From a virus, in the IMG/VR virus record IMGVR_UViG_3300021963_007304, positions 1 to 44,179 of that record: a stretch of DNA of 44,179 bases; one strand, given 5' to 3'. Both the position numbers and the translations under genes were made by a program. The notes under the pieces are model-generated. The model made no database searches and was not told the DNA's origin. It was given only the letters and a program-made list of their open reading frames with translations. Positions 1 through 9,600 of this stretch are shown piece after piece. Numbering within the stretch: position 1 is the first letter of the stretch; each line of letters starts with the position of its first letter.

Positions 1-54
1 TATATTAATAACAGATTATTTAGGAAACGAAGATTTTACTATTTATATTTACAA

Positions 55-270
55 ATGAGTGACAATAGATTACAAAAATTATGGCAAGAAGTTGAATTAG
101 CTAAACGTAAAGATCTTATTGAAATTGAGATCGAAAAAGCTAAATTTGCTGAAAGTATTAAAAAAAACATTGGTGGTAATGTTAATGATTTCAATACATA
201 CATTAAACCAGAACCATCATTTTTTTCAAAATTAAAAACAAAAATTGTTAGGATATTTAAATATATATGA
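55..270 (+). CDS. Small unknown protein, 71 aa
   Basis: No family is recognised. The protein is highly charged; residues 5-40 (rich in E, K, I, L) should form an amphipathic helix or short coiled coil, and the end is basic. A possible promoter -7 element (TATATTTA) lies just upstream. Its last bases overlap the start of the next gene (ATGA), so the two are probably translated in a coupled way. Confidence 0.55.
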   Translation: MSDNRLQKLWQEVELAKRKDLIEIEIEKAKFAESIKKNIGGNVNDFNTYIKPEPSFFSKLKTKIVRIFKYI

Positions 271-485
271 AACTTGAGGAACTATATAAATTAGCCAAAG
301 AGGCAAATACGATAATAGGTGATCGTGATACAGCTGATATGGTTATATCACTTAATGAGGCTAAACACGAAAACTTACAACAAGAGGTTTACAAATTATC
401 CAATAAAACATTACAGGGTTATAAATCTAAAAGTAAGTTCGATATCATATTGTATAATATTAGATTTACATTCAAAATACGTTAA
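267..485 (+). CDS. Small unknown protein, 72 aa
   Basis: No family is recognised. It starts inside the last codon of the preceding gene and ends 4 bases into the tail of the convergent gene on the other strand. The N-terminal half is helical and acidic; the C-terminus is basic and aromatic. Overlap coupling is the main evidence that it is real. Confidence 0.5.
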   Translation: MKLEELYKLAKEANTIIGDRDTADMVISLNEAKHENLQQEVYKLSNKTLQGYKSKSKFDIILYNIRFTFKIR

Positions 486-1111
486 TGCGTTGTTAGTTTT
501 TGCATATAAAAACGACTTATACCATAACGTTCTTCAAGTGATTCATAAACCCTTAACCTCATATCCAAAGTCGGCTCATTAAAGTATATAAAATTTGTTA
601 AGCCGTTAGCATCATTAAATGCCATTATGGTGTGAAACAAATTATTTGCAATTTCTTTGTTTTTTAAAACAAACACATCCATAACTTCATCCTCAAACCG
701 CTCAATAACTAGTTTATTATTGATAACAATTAAAGTATAGGTTAAGTTGCTATTACTTAGTATTTTTTTGATGAGGGTTTTAAAATCGTATTTTTTACCA
801 TCGACTTTGTTTTTAAATGAATCCTCAACAGCATACTTCTCAACTTGTTTTATTGCAAAATCACCTTTTGGTATTAATTTAATTACACCCCCAAGTTCAT
901 TACGAACATATTCTTTAGCTTTATTTTGTGGTGGTGCCACCAATACTAGTTCATAATCGGTTTTACTACCATCCCATAAGTATTCTTTGGGGAAAAATAC
1001 TTTATTGGCTTTCAAGAGATATCTATATTTCTTTATTGCGTTACTATAAAGATTATAGGATCTAAATGTTTTAAATTTCTTACCGTTATTATATAGTATT
1101 ATTTTATACAT
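482..1111 (-). CDS. Unknown protein, 209 aa
   Basis: A hypothetical protein without a recognised domain. It is lysine- and aromatic-rich with alternating beta and helix segments and no signal peptide or membrane segment. It converges on the two small plus-strand genes with a 4-base overlap. It lies downstream of another minus-strand gene but is separated from it by a terminator hairpin, so it probably has its own promoter or depends on read-through. Confidence 0.6.
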   Translation of the reverse strand: MYKIILYNNGKKFKTFRSYNLYSNAIKKYRYLLKANKVFFPKEYLWDGSKTDYELVLVAPPQNKAKEYVRNELGGVIKLIPKGDFAIKQVEKYAVEDSFKNKVDGKKYDFKTLIKKILSNSNLTYTLIVINNKLVIERFEDEVMDVFVLKNKEIANNLFHTIMAFNDANGLTNFIYFNEPTLDMRLRVYESLEERYGISRFYMQKLTTH

Positions 1112-1134
1112 AATACAATTCTAAATAATTTTGT

Positions 1135-1162
1135 AAAAAAATAAAGGCGGTTATTAACCGCC
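1135..1162 (-). terminator. Rho-independent terminator
   Basis: The GC arms GGCGGT and ACCGCC (1146-1162) form a tight hairpin. Read on the minus strand it is followed by a T-rich tract. It ends transcription of the minus-strand gene at 1190-1585. Confidence 0.8.
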
Positions 1163-1189
1163 CTCATTAGATTATTATGTCAACATGTT

Positions 1190-1585
1190 TTAGTGCACAA
1201 TACCAAATTCTTTGATCATCTCAAAAGCCAATTTTTGGGCTTTTTCATAATGAGCATAAATTCTGTTCTTAATATTCTCATTATCTTCTTTAGCCGCAAT
1301 CTTTGATAGAATTGATTTAGCGTCCTCGATTTTATCCAAGTAATCTAATAATTCATGTGGTGGAGATTTCATTTCAGCTGTGTTAATGGTCTCTTCTTCA
1401 GCACCAGGCATTTCTTCACCAGTTTTGATAGCTTCAAGGTCACCAGGTGTTGGGTATTCGATTCTCCTATCTTCAGGATCACCAATCATTTTCTCAATAT
1501 CCTCTTTCTTTAACCTCTCCATTTCCGATTCAGCTAACATCTCAATTTGTTTTTGAGTTACCTTAATTTTTGTTCTCTTTTCCAT
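1190..1585 (-). CDS. Unknown acidic protein, 131 aa
   Basis: No family is recognised. The N-terminal third (KRTKIKVTQKQIEML) is basic and helical, the middle is acidic and proline-rich, and the C-terminal 50 residues form a predicted helical hairpin (LLDYLDKIEDAKSILSKI onward). This profile is common among small phage accessory or virion-assembly proteins, but no function can be assigned. A clear terminator lies directly downstream. Confidence 0.6.
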   Translation of the reverse strand: MEKRTKIKVTQKQIEMLAESEMERLKKEDIEKMIGDPEDRRIEYPTPGDLEAIKTGEEMPGAEEETINTAEMKSPPHELLDYLDKIEDAKSILSKIAAKEDNENIKNRIYAHYEKAQKLAFEMIKEFGIVH

Positions 1586-1668
1586 ATTTTAAGATATTTA
1601 TTTAAAATTGTTTTATCTTTTTAACTCTTGCAGTGTTCTATTATAAATAGTCCATAAATGGTAAAAAG

Positions 1669-2031
1669 ATGAAAAATTTTGAGAAAAAGGTTAAATACCT
1701 TAACAGTTTATTTATTTATAAATTTAGAGTCTATGACTACGAAAATAACAAGTTAAAAATCTATTACATATCCCCAGACAAATCCCATATATACCTACAA
1801 ATAGATTTTACATCAATAGATGGTGAGTACCTCTGTGAGGTTGGTGAGTTGTATTTCAATAACAATAGGAAAACAACTTACGAAGACACACCAAATGAAT
1901 CATTTATGATAACTAAATCTGACTTTAAATCGTTTAGGAAATACTACGATAGGTTACCATCATGGATAAACAAAATGATATCCGAGATAATCGATTCGTA
2001 TGATAAAAGCGATTTTGATTTGGTTTTCTGA
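1669..2031 (+). CDS. Unknown protein, 120 aa
   Basis: No family is recognised. The protein is rich in aromatic and acidic residues, with an N-terminal beta-rich part and a C-terminal helix. It has no signal peptide or membrane helix. The promoter of the next gene (TTG at 2020-2022, TAATATTG at 2043-2050) begins inside its last codons. Confidence 0.55.
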   Translation: MKNFEKKVKYLNSLFIYKFRVYDYENNKLKIYYISPDKSHIYLQIDFTSIDGEYLCEVGELYFNNNRKTTYEDTPNESFMITKSDFKSFRKYYDRLPSWINKMISEIIDSYDKSDFDLVF

Positions 2032-2050
2032 TTATTATTTACTAATATTG
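2020..2050 (+). promoter_or_regulatory. Bacteroidota-type promoter, leaderless gene
   Basis: A TTG box (2020-2022), a 20-base spacer and TAATATTG (2043-2050). The ATG of the next gene is 5 bases downstream, where transcription should start, so the mRNA is predicted to be leaderless. Confidence 0.55.
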
Positions 2051-2054
2051 CATC

Positions 2055-2396
2055 ATGGAAAACATTGATGCGCTTATTTACACAAACCAGATTATGACTG
2101 AACTGGATCAGGTTGGTTTTTTTACAAATAAAGATCCGTTTTTGGAGAGAGATATATTTCGTGATGAAGTTTATAATTTAACCTGCCATAACATAACCCA
2201 AAACGACAACCCAATGTTGACTGAGGATCAGTTTGATCAAGCGATTAATCAAACCAGAAAAAGGTCGATATCAAACACATTTGATGAGTTAATTGATGAC
2301 GGGTTCCTACAATTAGATGGTATGGACAAGGACGGTGAGTTCCTGTATGGCCTAACTGAAAGCGCTAAAATTGAGGAAAAAAAGAAAAAAAAGTAA
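2055..2396 (+). CDS. Unknown protein, possible winged-helix fold, 113 aa
   Basis: No family is recognised with certainty. The order helix - helix - ISNTFDELIDDGFLQLDGMD - GEFLYGLTE resembles the recognition helix and wing of a winged-helix domain, so a DNA-binding role is possible but unproven. The C-terminus is a run of lysines. The start codon sits at the predicted transcription start (leaderless). Confidence 0.55.
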   Translation: MENIDALIYTNQIMTELDQVGFFTNKDPFLERDIFRDEVYNLTCHNITQNDNPMLTEDQFDQAINQTRKRSISNTFDELIDDGFLQLDGMDKDGEFLYGLTESAKIEEKKKKK

Positions 2397-2412
2397 TTTT
2401 TTTAAAAAAAAT

Positions 2413-2443
2413 TTTGGTTTTTAAAAATTTATGCTTATCTTTG
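2413..2443 (+). promoter_or_regulatory. Bacteroidota sigma-A promoter
   Basis: TTTG at 2413-2416, a 19-base spacer and TATCTTTG at 2436-2443, which match the Bacteroidetes -33/-7 consensus. It drives the TROVE-like gene. Confidence 0.85.
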
Positions 2444-2465
2444 TACCACATTTAAATTCTATTGT

Positions 2466-3866
2466 ATGGCAAATTCATTAGTAAACGCTCTTAGAACAAG
2501 AGACAACGTAACCGAAAATGGTATGGTTACCAACAGTTCAACCCTTAACGCCTGTGTTGATTTATTCTTCACTGTTGGCGCTATGCGTGGTCAGGACAAA
2601 AAAAGATTAATCGCTAATTTCTCAAAAGCATTCAATGAAGATCCGTTGACAGCTCTTAGAACTATGTTCTGGACTCGTGACGTTCGTGGTGGTGCTGGTG
2701 AGCGTCAAATCTTTAAAGATTTGATGGTTTATTTGGTTGAAAACCATGTTGAGTCTTTGGCTAAAAACTTATCATTGGTACCAGAATATGGTCGTTGGGA
2801 TGATTTGTTAGTGTTGTTTGGCACCAAATTAGACACACAAGCGAAGAACTTAATCGTAAACGCTCTTAACGAGAATAACGGTTTATGTGCTAAGTGGATG
2901 CCACGTAAAGGTAAAGAAGCTATTGCTCTTGAACGTTACATGAAATTGTCACCAAAACAATATCGTAAGATGTTGGTTGAAAAAACCAAAGTTGTTGAAC
3001 AATTGATGTGCTCAAACCAATGGGGTACCGTTACATACGAACACGTACCATCTGTGGCCATGGCTCGTTATGGTAAAGCCTTTGGAAAACACGATACAGC
3101 TCGTTTTGATGTATATAAAAATGGGGACACTAAAGTTAACGCTTCTGCTGTATACCCATATGATGTGTTAAAAACCTTACAAAGAGGTGATCAAACTATG
3201 GCTGTAAAGCAATGGGATTCATTACCTAACTATATGGAAGGTAATAACGAGAGAGTGTTACCAGTGTGTGACGTTTCTGGCTCAATGAGCTCACCTGCTG
3301 GTCAAAACGCTAATCTTACTTGTATGGATGTGTGTATCTCTTTGGGGTTATACATTTCAGAAAGAAACGAAGGTAAATTCAAAGATGCGTTTGTTACATT
3401 CTCCGACACACCAAAATTGCAATACCTTAACGGTAAATTAAATGACCGTTACCGTCAATTGCAAAACGCTGATTGGGGTATGAGCACTAACCTCGAAGCT
3501 GTGTTTGAATTGGTACTTGACCAAGCTACCAAATTTAACTTGCCAGAGTCAGAAATGCCAACAACAATTTTGATTATGTCAGACATGGAGTTCAACCAAG
3601 CTACTCGTCACAGACAAAGTGCGTTAGACATGATTCGTCAAAAATACGAATCAGCTGGTTACACAATGCCTAAATTGGTATTCTGGAACATCCAAAGCAG
3701 AAATAGTGGAAACTACCCAGTTCAAACTACCGATAGCGGTACCGCATTGGTAAGTGGTTTCTCACCAGCAATCTTGAAATCATTGTTGACAGGTGAAGAC
3801 ATGTCTCCAATTGGCATCATGAATAAAACTGTACATAGCGCACGTTACGAGCCTATTACAGCTTAA
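2466..3866 (+). CDS. DUF2828 / TROVE-like protein with C-terminal vWA domain
   Basis: This 466-residue protein has the architecture of DUF2828, a relative of the TROVE/Ro60 RNA-binding proteins. A helical-repeat N-terminal region (about 1-240, with DPLTALRTMFWTRDVRGG and VPSVAMARYGKAFGKHD motifs) is followed by a von Willebrand A domain. Its metal site is visible as D269-x-S271-x-S273 in VCDVSGSMSS, with T341 and an SDMEF aspartate further on. Ro60 binds misfolded and Y RNAs through its HEAT-like ring; whether DUF2828 proteins do so is not established. It has a strong promoter of its own and is followed by about 270 bases of highly structured RNA and a terminator, which suggests an RNA partner. 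The assignment rests on motifs and layout, not on a search. Confidence 0.8.
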   Translation: MANSLVNALRTRDNVTENGMVTNSSTLNACVDLFFTVGAMRGQDKKRLIANFSKAFNEDPLTALRTMFWTRDVRGGAGERQIFKDLMVYLVENHVESLAKNLSLVPEYGRWDDLLVLFGTKLDTQAKNLIVNALNENNGLCAKWMPRKGKEAIALERYMKLSPKQYRKMLVEKTKVVEQLMCSNQWGTVTYEHVPSVAMARYGKAFGKHDTARFDVYKNGDTKVNASAVYPYDVLKTLQRGDQTMAVKQWDSLPNYMEGNNERVLPVCDVSGSMSSPAGQNANLTCMDVCISLGLYISERNEGKFKDAFVTFSDTPKLQYLNGKLNDRYRQLQNADWGMSTNLEAVFELVLDQATKFNLPESEMPTTILIMSDMEFNQATRHRQSALDMIRQKYESAGYTMPKLVFWNIQSRNSGNYPVQTTDSGTALVSGFSPAILKSLLTGEDMSPIGIMNKTVHSARYEPITA

Positions 3867-3873
3867 AATATTA

Positions 3874-4035
3874 GAGTATTGGGAATAATTGCAGCAAATT
3901 TAAATTATACAATTCAAATATGACGCAAGGTTTTTAGGTTCTTCGGAACGCTAAAACCAACTCTCCCCTTGGCGAAGGGGGTTTTACCCAGCCAGAACGA
4001 ATCGCTTTAAGATTCGGACGATTCCGATAGTACTC
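3874..4035 (+). ncRNA. Structured RNA element A (GCAAA/GAT fold)
   Basis: The outer helix GAGTATT (3874-3880) pairs with AGTACTC (4029-4035). After one G, the inner helix GGAAT (3882-3886) pairs with ATTCC (4021-4025), and the bulge GAT follows. Just inside the inner helix is the recurrent motif CAGCAAAT. The large loop has further hairpins: TTAG..CTAA capped by TTCG, CCCCTT..AAGGGG, and CGAATC..GATTCG. It lies in the 3' untranslated region of the TROVE-like gene; no promoter is visible directly in front of it. Confidence 0.7.
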
Positions 4036-4042
4036 TTCTTAC

Positions 4043-4112
4043 AATGTGAGTGGTTACAGCAATCTTAAATTGTAAAGCCAAATAACAAACAATAGATCCC
4101 CACTCAGATATT
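4043..4112 (+). ncRNA. Structured RNA element B (GCAAA/GAT fold)
   Basis: A second, shorter copy of the same design in tandem with element A. AAT (4043-4045), G, inner helix TGAGTGG (4047-4053) with CCACTCA (4100-4106), bulge GAT, then ATT. The motif CAGCAATC directly follows the inner 5' strand. The outer helix is short here (3 bp clear, possibly extended by CTT/AAG). Confidence 0.55.
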
Positions 4113-4142
4113 AAAGACCGACAATTTGTCGGTCTTTTTTAT
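4113..4142 (+). terminator. Rho-independent terminator
   Basis: AAGACCGAC and GTCGGTCTT form a 9-bp stem with a 5-base AT loop, followed by a run of T. It ends the TROVE-like gene / RNA element transcript. Confidence 0.9.
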
Positions 4143-4162
4143 TTAAAATAGTCTAGTTATTT

Positions 4163-4194
4163 TTTGCTTGTTTAAGAAATATACCATATATTTG
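4163..4194 (+). promoter_or_regulatory. Bacteroidota-type promoter
   Basis: TTTG at 4163-4166, a 20-base spacer and TATATTTG at 4187-4194, 16 bases before the next start codon. Confidence 0.75.
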
Positions 4195-4210
4195 TGGAAA
4201 ATAATCGGGC

Positions 4211-5848
4211 ATGGAAGAAATAGTTCATTACAAATTTGTTGATGAAAAATTAACAAAAACTCAACTTACTAGTACAACACAAAATTCGAACCCAATTAAT
4301 TGGTTTGAGGATTCAGATGAACCCATAGAGCCAGCGGTATACAGCTCGTACCAAACCGTTGAATTAACAACAGATGAACTAAAAACCGCAATGTCTAATA
4401 ATGAAGATGTTTGTATTTTTAGAAGTACGTTTATTGTTTCGGAAAATACCAAAAATAATACGATTACAATAAAAAGATACATATTAAGCAAAGTCTTAGT
4501 TCCAGTCAAAAATCTAAAAAGAAAACAATTTAAGTTAATTAGACGTGAAATGTTTTCACTAACCATTAATAAATTAAATGGTGATTATTCTGTATATAAA
4601 AGAACCTCAAAGAGAAGAAAACAAACAATATTCGTTAGAAAAAATATAACCAACGCCAATATTAGATCTTTAATAGATAATATTGTTGCTGATCTCGATA
4701 ACGAAATTTTAATTGAGGGTTTAGGTAAATTTTACACCTTACTTGGGTATGAACCAACCATATTAAATCATAGAAATTTAATATTTCATTTCTTTGATGA
4801 AATGCCGAACATATCAGCAAATAAAACATCACTAACTTCTTTCCCATTTTTAAATTACGCAACTAAAAATAAAATTAATATACCAAGCTATTATACATTA
4901 TTTATTTTCGAAGATGTTTTTAAATTAAATAAAAACAAATACAATGATTCAAACATGAGTAGGTACATTGCTGATATGTTTAATATACAAAATATAGAAG
5001 TAGTTAATGATTGTTTATCGGGGTTAATTGAGACTAACAAAAGAATAGATAGTTTTGGCGACCCAAATAAAAACACACAAGACCCTAGGTATACGTTTAA
5101 AGGTATTGATCCTTTAATGCTAAGAATACGTGATTATTATTACAGTAAAAAGATCCCAACGAAGAATACTGTTGGCATCACATTAACCGATTTACATACT
5201 GAGACACCAAAGTACTTTTTTGATATTGTAAAATTATATGACATTGATTTTGATGACCTAATGCTTAATTCGGAATCGTGTCAAACATTAATTAATACTT
5301 TATACGCTTTTAAACAATTTGGTGTGAAATTAAAAATTAATTCACTATCTTACCTTAGTAGAGAAAATAATCTTTTTGGTAAAATTTTATATGGATTATG
5401 CCATAGTAGAAATAAGACTGGTACATTTAAAATAAACCCAGAATTTATTAAACGTGTTAAGCGATACGTACCAAAAAATCACACAATATCTTTTGCTTAT
5501 CGTAAACAAATATGGTTAAATAACTTTCAAAATAATTGCATAACATATAACCACATTGATAGTCAGTTTTTTAATGTGGGGTTATCGTTTATTAAAAACG
5601 GTGAACGTGAACCGAGTGGTGCCATAGTCTTTTCTAAGCAAAGACATAGTTCATCTATAAGACTTAAAAACCCAACACCAGAAAACGAAAAAATTTATAG
5701 CAGATTAAATCAAGCGTTAAATTATAATAAAAATAATATATTAGATACATTGGAAATTAAACAACTATTCTCTAAAGAATTCTTTGAGGATTACTGCGTT
5801 AAAAATTTAAAAATAAAAGCATCAATGTATATTGATTATATCAACTAA
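4211..5848 (+). CDS. Unknown protein, 545 aa
   Basis: A large hypothetical protein with its own promoter. It is rich in K, N, I and aromatic residues. A basic patch (YKRTSKRRKQTIFVRKN, about residues 136-152) suggests contact with nucleic acid. No catalytic motif, signal peptide or membrane helix is evident. The next gene (clpP) has its own promoter inside the end of this one, so the two need not be co-transcribed. Confidence 0.65.
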   Translation: MEEIVHYKFVDEKLTKTQLTSTTQNSNPINWFEDSDEPIEPAVYSSYQTVELTTDELKTAMSNNEDVCIFRSTFIVSENTKNNTITIKRYILSKVLVPVKNLKRKQFKLIRREMFSLTINKLNGDYSVYKRTSKRRKQTIFVRKNITNANIRSLIDNIVADLDNEILIEGLGKFYTLLGYEPTILNHRNLIFHFFDEMPNISANKTSLTSFPFLNYATKNKINIPSYYTLFIFEDVFKLNKNKYNDSNMSRYIADMFNIQNIEVVNDCLSGLIETNKRIDSFGDPNKNTQDPRYTFKGIDPLMLRIRDYYYSKKIPTKNTVGITLTDLHTETPKYFFDIVKLYDIDFDDLMLNSESCQTLINTLYAFKQFGVKLKINSLSYLSRENNLFGKILYGLCHSRNKTGTFKINPEFIKRVKRYVPKNHTISFAYRKQIWLNNFQNNCITYNHIDSQFFNVGLSFIKNGEREPSGAIVFSKQRHSSSIRLKNPTPENEKIYSRLNQALNYNKNNILDTLEIKQLFSKEFFEDYCVKNLKIKASMYIDYIN

Positions 5849-5862
5849 ATTACTTAAATTTG
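5832..5862 (+). promoter_or_regulatory. Bacteroidota-type promoter of clpP
   Basis: TTG at 5832-5834, a 20-base spacer and TAAATTTG at 5855-5862. Confidence 0.7.
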
Positions 5863-5878
5863 TAAAAAACCAAATAAT

Positions 5879-6544
5879 ATGAATATCGGAAAAGATTTTA
5901 ACAATTATGCTACAAAGCACATGGGTATTAATAGTATGACCCTAAACAATTATACTAGTAGTATTACCCCGTACATCATGGAAGAGCGTGAATTAAATGT
6001 AACGCAAATTGATGTATTTTCACGTTTAATGATGGAGAGGGTTATTTTTCTTGGTACAGCTATTGACGATAGGGTATCAAATATAATCGAAGCACAATTG
6101 TTGTATCTTGAATCAATTGATAAGGAAGCACCTATCCAAATTTACGTAAATTCTCCAGGTGGTTCAGTTTACGCTGGATTGGGTATTTACGACACAATGC
6201 AATATATCAAACCAGAAATTTCAACTATCTGTACTGGTTTGGCCGCATCAATGGCAGCAGTCTTACTTTGCGCTGGCGCTAAAGGTAAACGATTCGCTTT
6301 ACCACATTCACGAATTATGATTCACCAACCACTTGGCGGTGCAGAGGGTCAAGCTACAGATATTGAAATCACAGCCAAAGAGATCGGTAAATTAAAAACC
6401 GAGCTATATGAGATCATTTCAAAACATTCTGGCCAGGATTATGATAAGGTTTATAAAGATTCTGAAAGGGATTATTGGATGAGATCGATCGAAGCTAAAG
6501 AATACGGTATGATCGACTCAATTTTGGAAAGAAAGAAAAAATAA
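5879..6544 (+). CDS. clpP: ATP-dependent Clp protease proteolytic subunit
   Basis: A complete 221-residue ClpP, a barrel-shaped serine peptidase that works with an AAA+ unfoldase. The catalytic triad is intact: S124 in LAASMAA, H149 in MIHQPLGG and D198 in DSERDYW, at the same spacing as in the bacterial enzymes. The axial and handle motifs NSPGGSVYAG and EYGMIDSI are present. The N-terminus is about 20 residues longer than usual. No ClpX or ClpA is in the window, so it would use a host unfoldase or one encoded elsewhere. Phage ClpP-like proteins often process heads; the close match to the housekeeping form and its position away from head genes favour regulated proteolysis. It could act with the phage tmRNA at 32818-33196. 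Confidence 0.95.
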   Translation: MNIGKDFNNYATKHMGINSMTLNNYTSSITPYIMEERELNVTQIDVFSRLMMERVIFLGTAIDDRVSNIIEAQLLYLESIDKEAPIQIYVNSPGGSVYAGLGIYDTMQYIKPEISTICTGLAASMAAVLLCAGAKGKRFALPHSRIMIHQPLGGAEGQATDIEITAKEIGKLKTELYEIISKHSGQDYDKVYKDSERDYWMRSIEAKEYGMIDSILERKKK

Positions 6545-6560
6545 TACTTATTTATTAGGT

Positions 6561-6630
6561 CATTTATTGCTTATCAAACTATTTATGTTTAAGGAAAATA
6601 AACGTAATTAGATTTAATAAGCAATAAATG
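6561..6630 (+). promoter_or_regulatory. Long hairpin that covers the adhesin start codon
   Basis: CATTTATTGCTTAT (6561-6574) is a perfect inverted repeat of ATAAGCAATAAATG (6617-6630). The ATG in the right arm is the start codon of the next gene. In the mRNA the 14-bp stem with a 42-base loop would hide the start, so it is a likely translational switch. Confidence 0.65.
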
Positions 6631-9600
6631 GCTTTAATACTTAGAAACAGCTTACCTAGACCGTTAACGCATGATGAGTTAGACTCGAATTTTCTCTATT
6701 TGAATATAATCGAATGGGAAAAAAAGAGCTATCAACAAGGTCAATACGTAATTCATGCAATTGGGGATACAAAATCCCTATATTATTGTGAAAAAAGTCA
6801 CACCGATTTTGTATACACAAACAATGGTGATGATTTTACCGAAACCTATGTCCAAGGTGGTCAAACCATTCGTATTTGGACTAAAATAGGTGATGGTGAG
6901 ACAGTTAAATTAGTTGATGGTAGCTATTCTGGTGGTATACTGCATTTAGAAAACAGCGATGGCTCAACAGTAGATATTCCATTGAATATCACAGGTGGGG
7001 GTGGAGCTGTAACTGGTGGTACTTTAAACATTAGCAACGAGTTAATATTAAACTCATCTGATGGTACAACCGTAACAATTGATTTATCACAATTAAAAGA
7101 CACCTACGATGCCATTTCCTTACCAAATATACCTGGGACAATATGTACTGGTGGTACAGGTACCCCAGCTGAAGTTTATGCTGGTAAAGATGGTAACACA
7201 TTCCAGTTCAGGGGTATAAAAGCTCTTGACGATAATATAACTGTAACATATGATGATTGCTACATTTATATTGGAGGTAAAACATTACAACCAGTCGGTT
7301 CAAATATCACAGTAGTTGATAACTTATGTAATGGTGAAGCGAATGGTCAAATAACAGTATATGTTACTGGTGGTAGTGAAAGTTACAGATTCTCTATTGA
7401 TGGGGGATCTACTTGGACAGCATTTGACCCAAATAACACTCAAGTTTACACTGGATTAACTGCTGGTGTTTATAATCTTAAAGTTGAGGATGAAATAATT
7501 GGTAACATTATTAATACAAATGTTACAGTTGGTGAACCAGCTATTGTCAGTTTTAATACAAATGTAACCAATGTATCGGTAGTCGGTCAATCAGACGGTG
7601 TGATACAAGTAAATGCATCTGGTGGTAATGGTGTATACGAATATTCATTTGATGGTGGTGCCACATATAGTAACTCAGACACATTAACTGGTGCATCAGA
7701 AACCAATTATAGTGTTATTGTTAGAGATAGCAATGGTTGTTTAAGTTCTGTACAAACAGTATCAGTTGGTCATTACAACATACAAATAACAATTACCAGT
7801 GTATCACACACAGACCCAACATGCCCTGGTGCCACTGGCACCATCACAATTAATGCCGCAAATGGTTCTGGTGAATATGAGTTTAGTATTGATGGTGTTA
7901 ATTTTTATCCAACGTCCGCACCATTTACAACAAACCATAGAACTTTTTCAACTGGTATTGTGGCTGGTACTTATTCAAATATAAAGGTTAGGGATCATAA
8001 TACATTGGATACTGTAACCTATGGTTCAACCATAACAATAACAGATCCAGTTGGTATAACTTTAGACACTAAAACAGAAACTAATGCACTTTGTGGTGGT
8101 AATGCTACTGTTTATGTTAAAGTAACAAACACAAATGGTCAGGCTCAAATTTCATTAGACGGTTCAAGTTACACCAACATGACGTTAGTTTCTAGCGGTG
8201 TTTATCAATATACTTATACATTCAACACAGTTGGAGTTCATTCTGGTACAATATATTATAAAGATACATGTAATCAGGTTGATTCGATATCATATAGCGT
8301 TTCAAAATATAATGCTGTTGCGGTATCTTTAATGGGCTCAACACCAGCAACATGTCCTGGCGATGATTGGGCTCATACTTTTTCAGTAACTGGTGGTCAA
8401 GGTACATATGAATATTCATTAGATAATAGTACATGGTCATCATTTAGTAGTCCAGCAACATTACCAATTACTAGCAGTACATCGGGTAGTGCGTCAACTA
8501 AAACTGTTTACTTTAGAGATGCAAGTAACCCATCGTGTTCAACATCAATAAATGTTAACAATAGTAAAGTAACGACTATTAATGTAACATTAGTATCATC
8601 ATCAAATCCATCATGCTCAACTGGCACTGGTTCATTAAGTGTTTCAGCTTCTGGTGGTAGAGTTGATATTTCTAATACATACGAATATGCTTTGATTACT
8701 GGTGGTAGTACTGGTTCATATGGCTCATCAACATCATTCACAGGATTATCGTCTGGTACATATAATGTGGCGGTTAGAAGAGTTGGTACATCATGTACAC
8801 CAGAAAATTTAGCTTCAGATGTAACAATAACAGTACCAACAGCAGTCGGGGCTTCCCTTGATTCACAAACAAATCCAACAACTTGTGCTGGTAACAATGG
8901 TAATGTTGTTGTTAATGTTAGTGGTGGAACTGGGACTTATTATTATTCAACAAACAATGGAACGTCATACAATGGTTCTCCGATTACACCAACTGGTGGT
9001 AAAATTACTATCAGTTCTTTATCAGCTGGCTCTTATACTATTAAGATAAAAGATGCGAATAACTGTGTGATGATTGGTTCTGGGATACCAGTAACATTAT
9101 CAGCACCGTCAAGCCCATCATTGGGTGGTACATACACAGCACCATTATGTAATGGTGGTAACGCAACAATAACATTAGTAGCATCTGGTGGTACAGCCCC
9201 ATACACATATTCGTCAAATGGGTCAAGTTACGGTTCTAGTAATGTTTTCACTAGATCAGCCTATACAGGAAATCAAACTTATTATGTTAAGGATGCTAGT
9301 AACTGTGTTACATCAGCGAGTATCGCTGGTAGTGGGCAACCAAGTGCATTAAGTTTAGCGTCATCTAGAGTAGATGAAACCGCACCAGGTGCTAATGATG
9401 GTATTTTAACACCTTCATTTGCTGGTGGTACGTCACCATATACATTATCAATCGATGATAGTAGTAGTAATCCAATACCTGGATCACCATTCTCATCAGC
9501 AACCACTGGAACACCATACACTGGTTTAGCCCCAGATACATATACAATAACATTAACCGATGCAAACGGTTGCTCAACCTCAATAACAAAGGATATTTCA

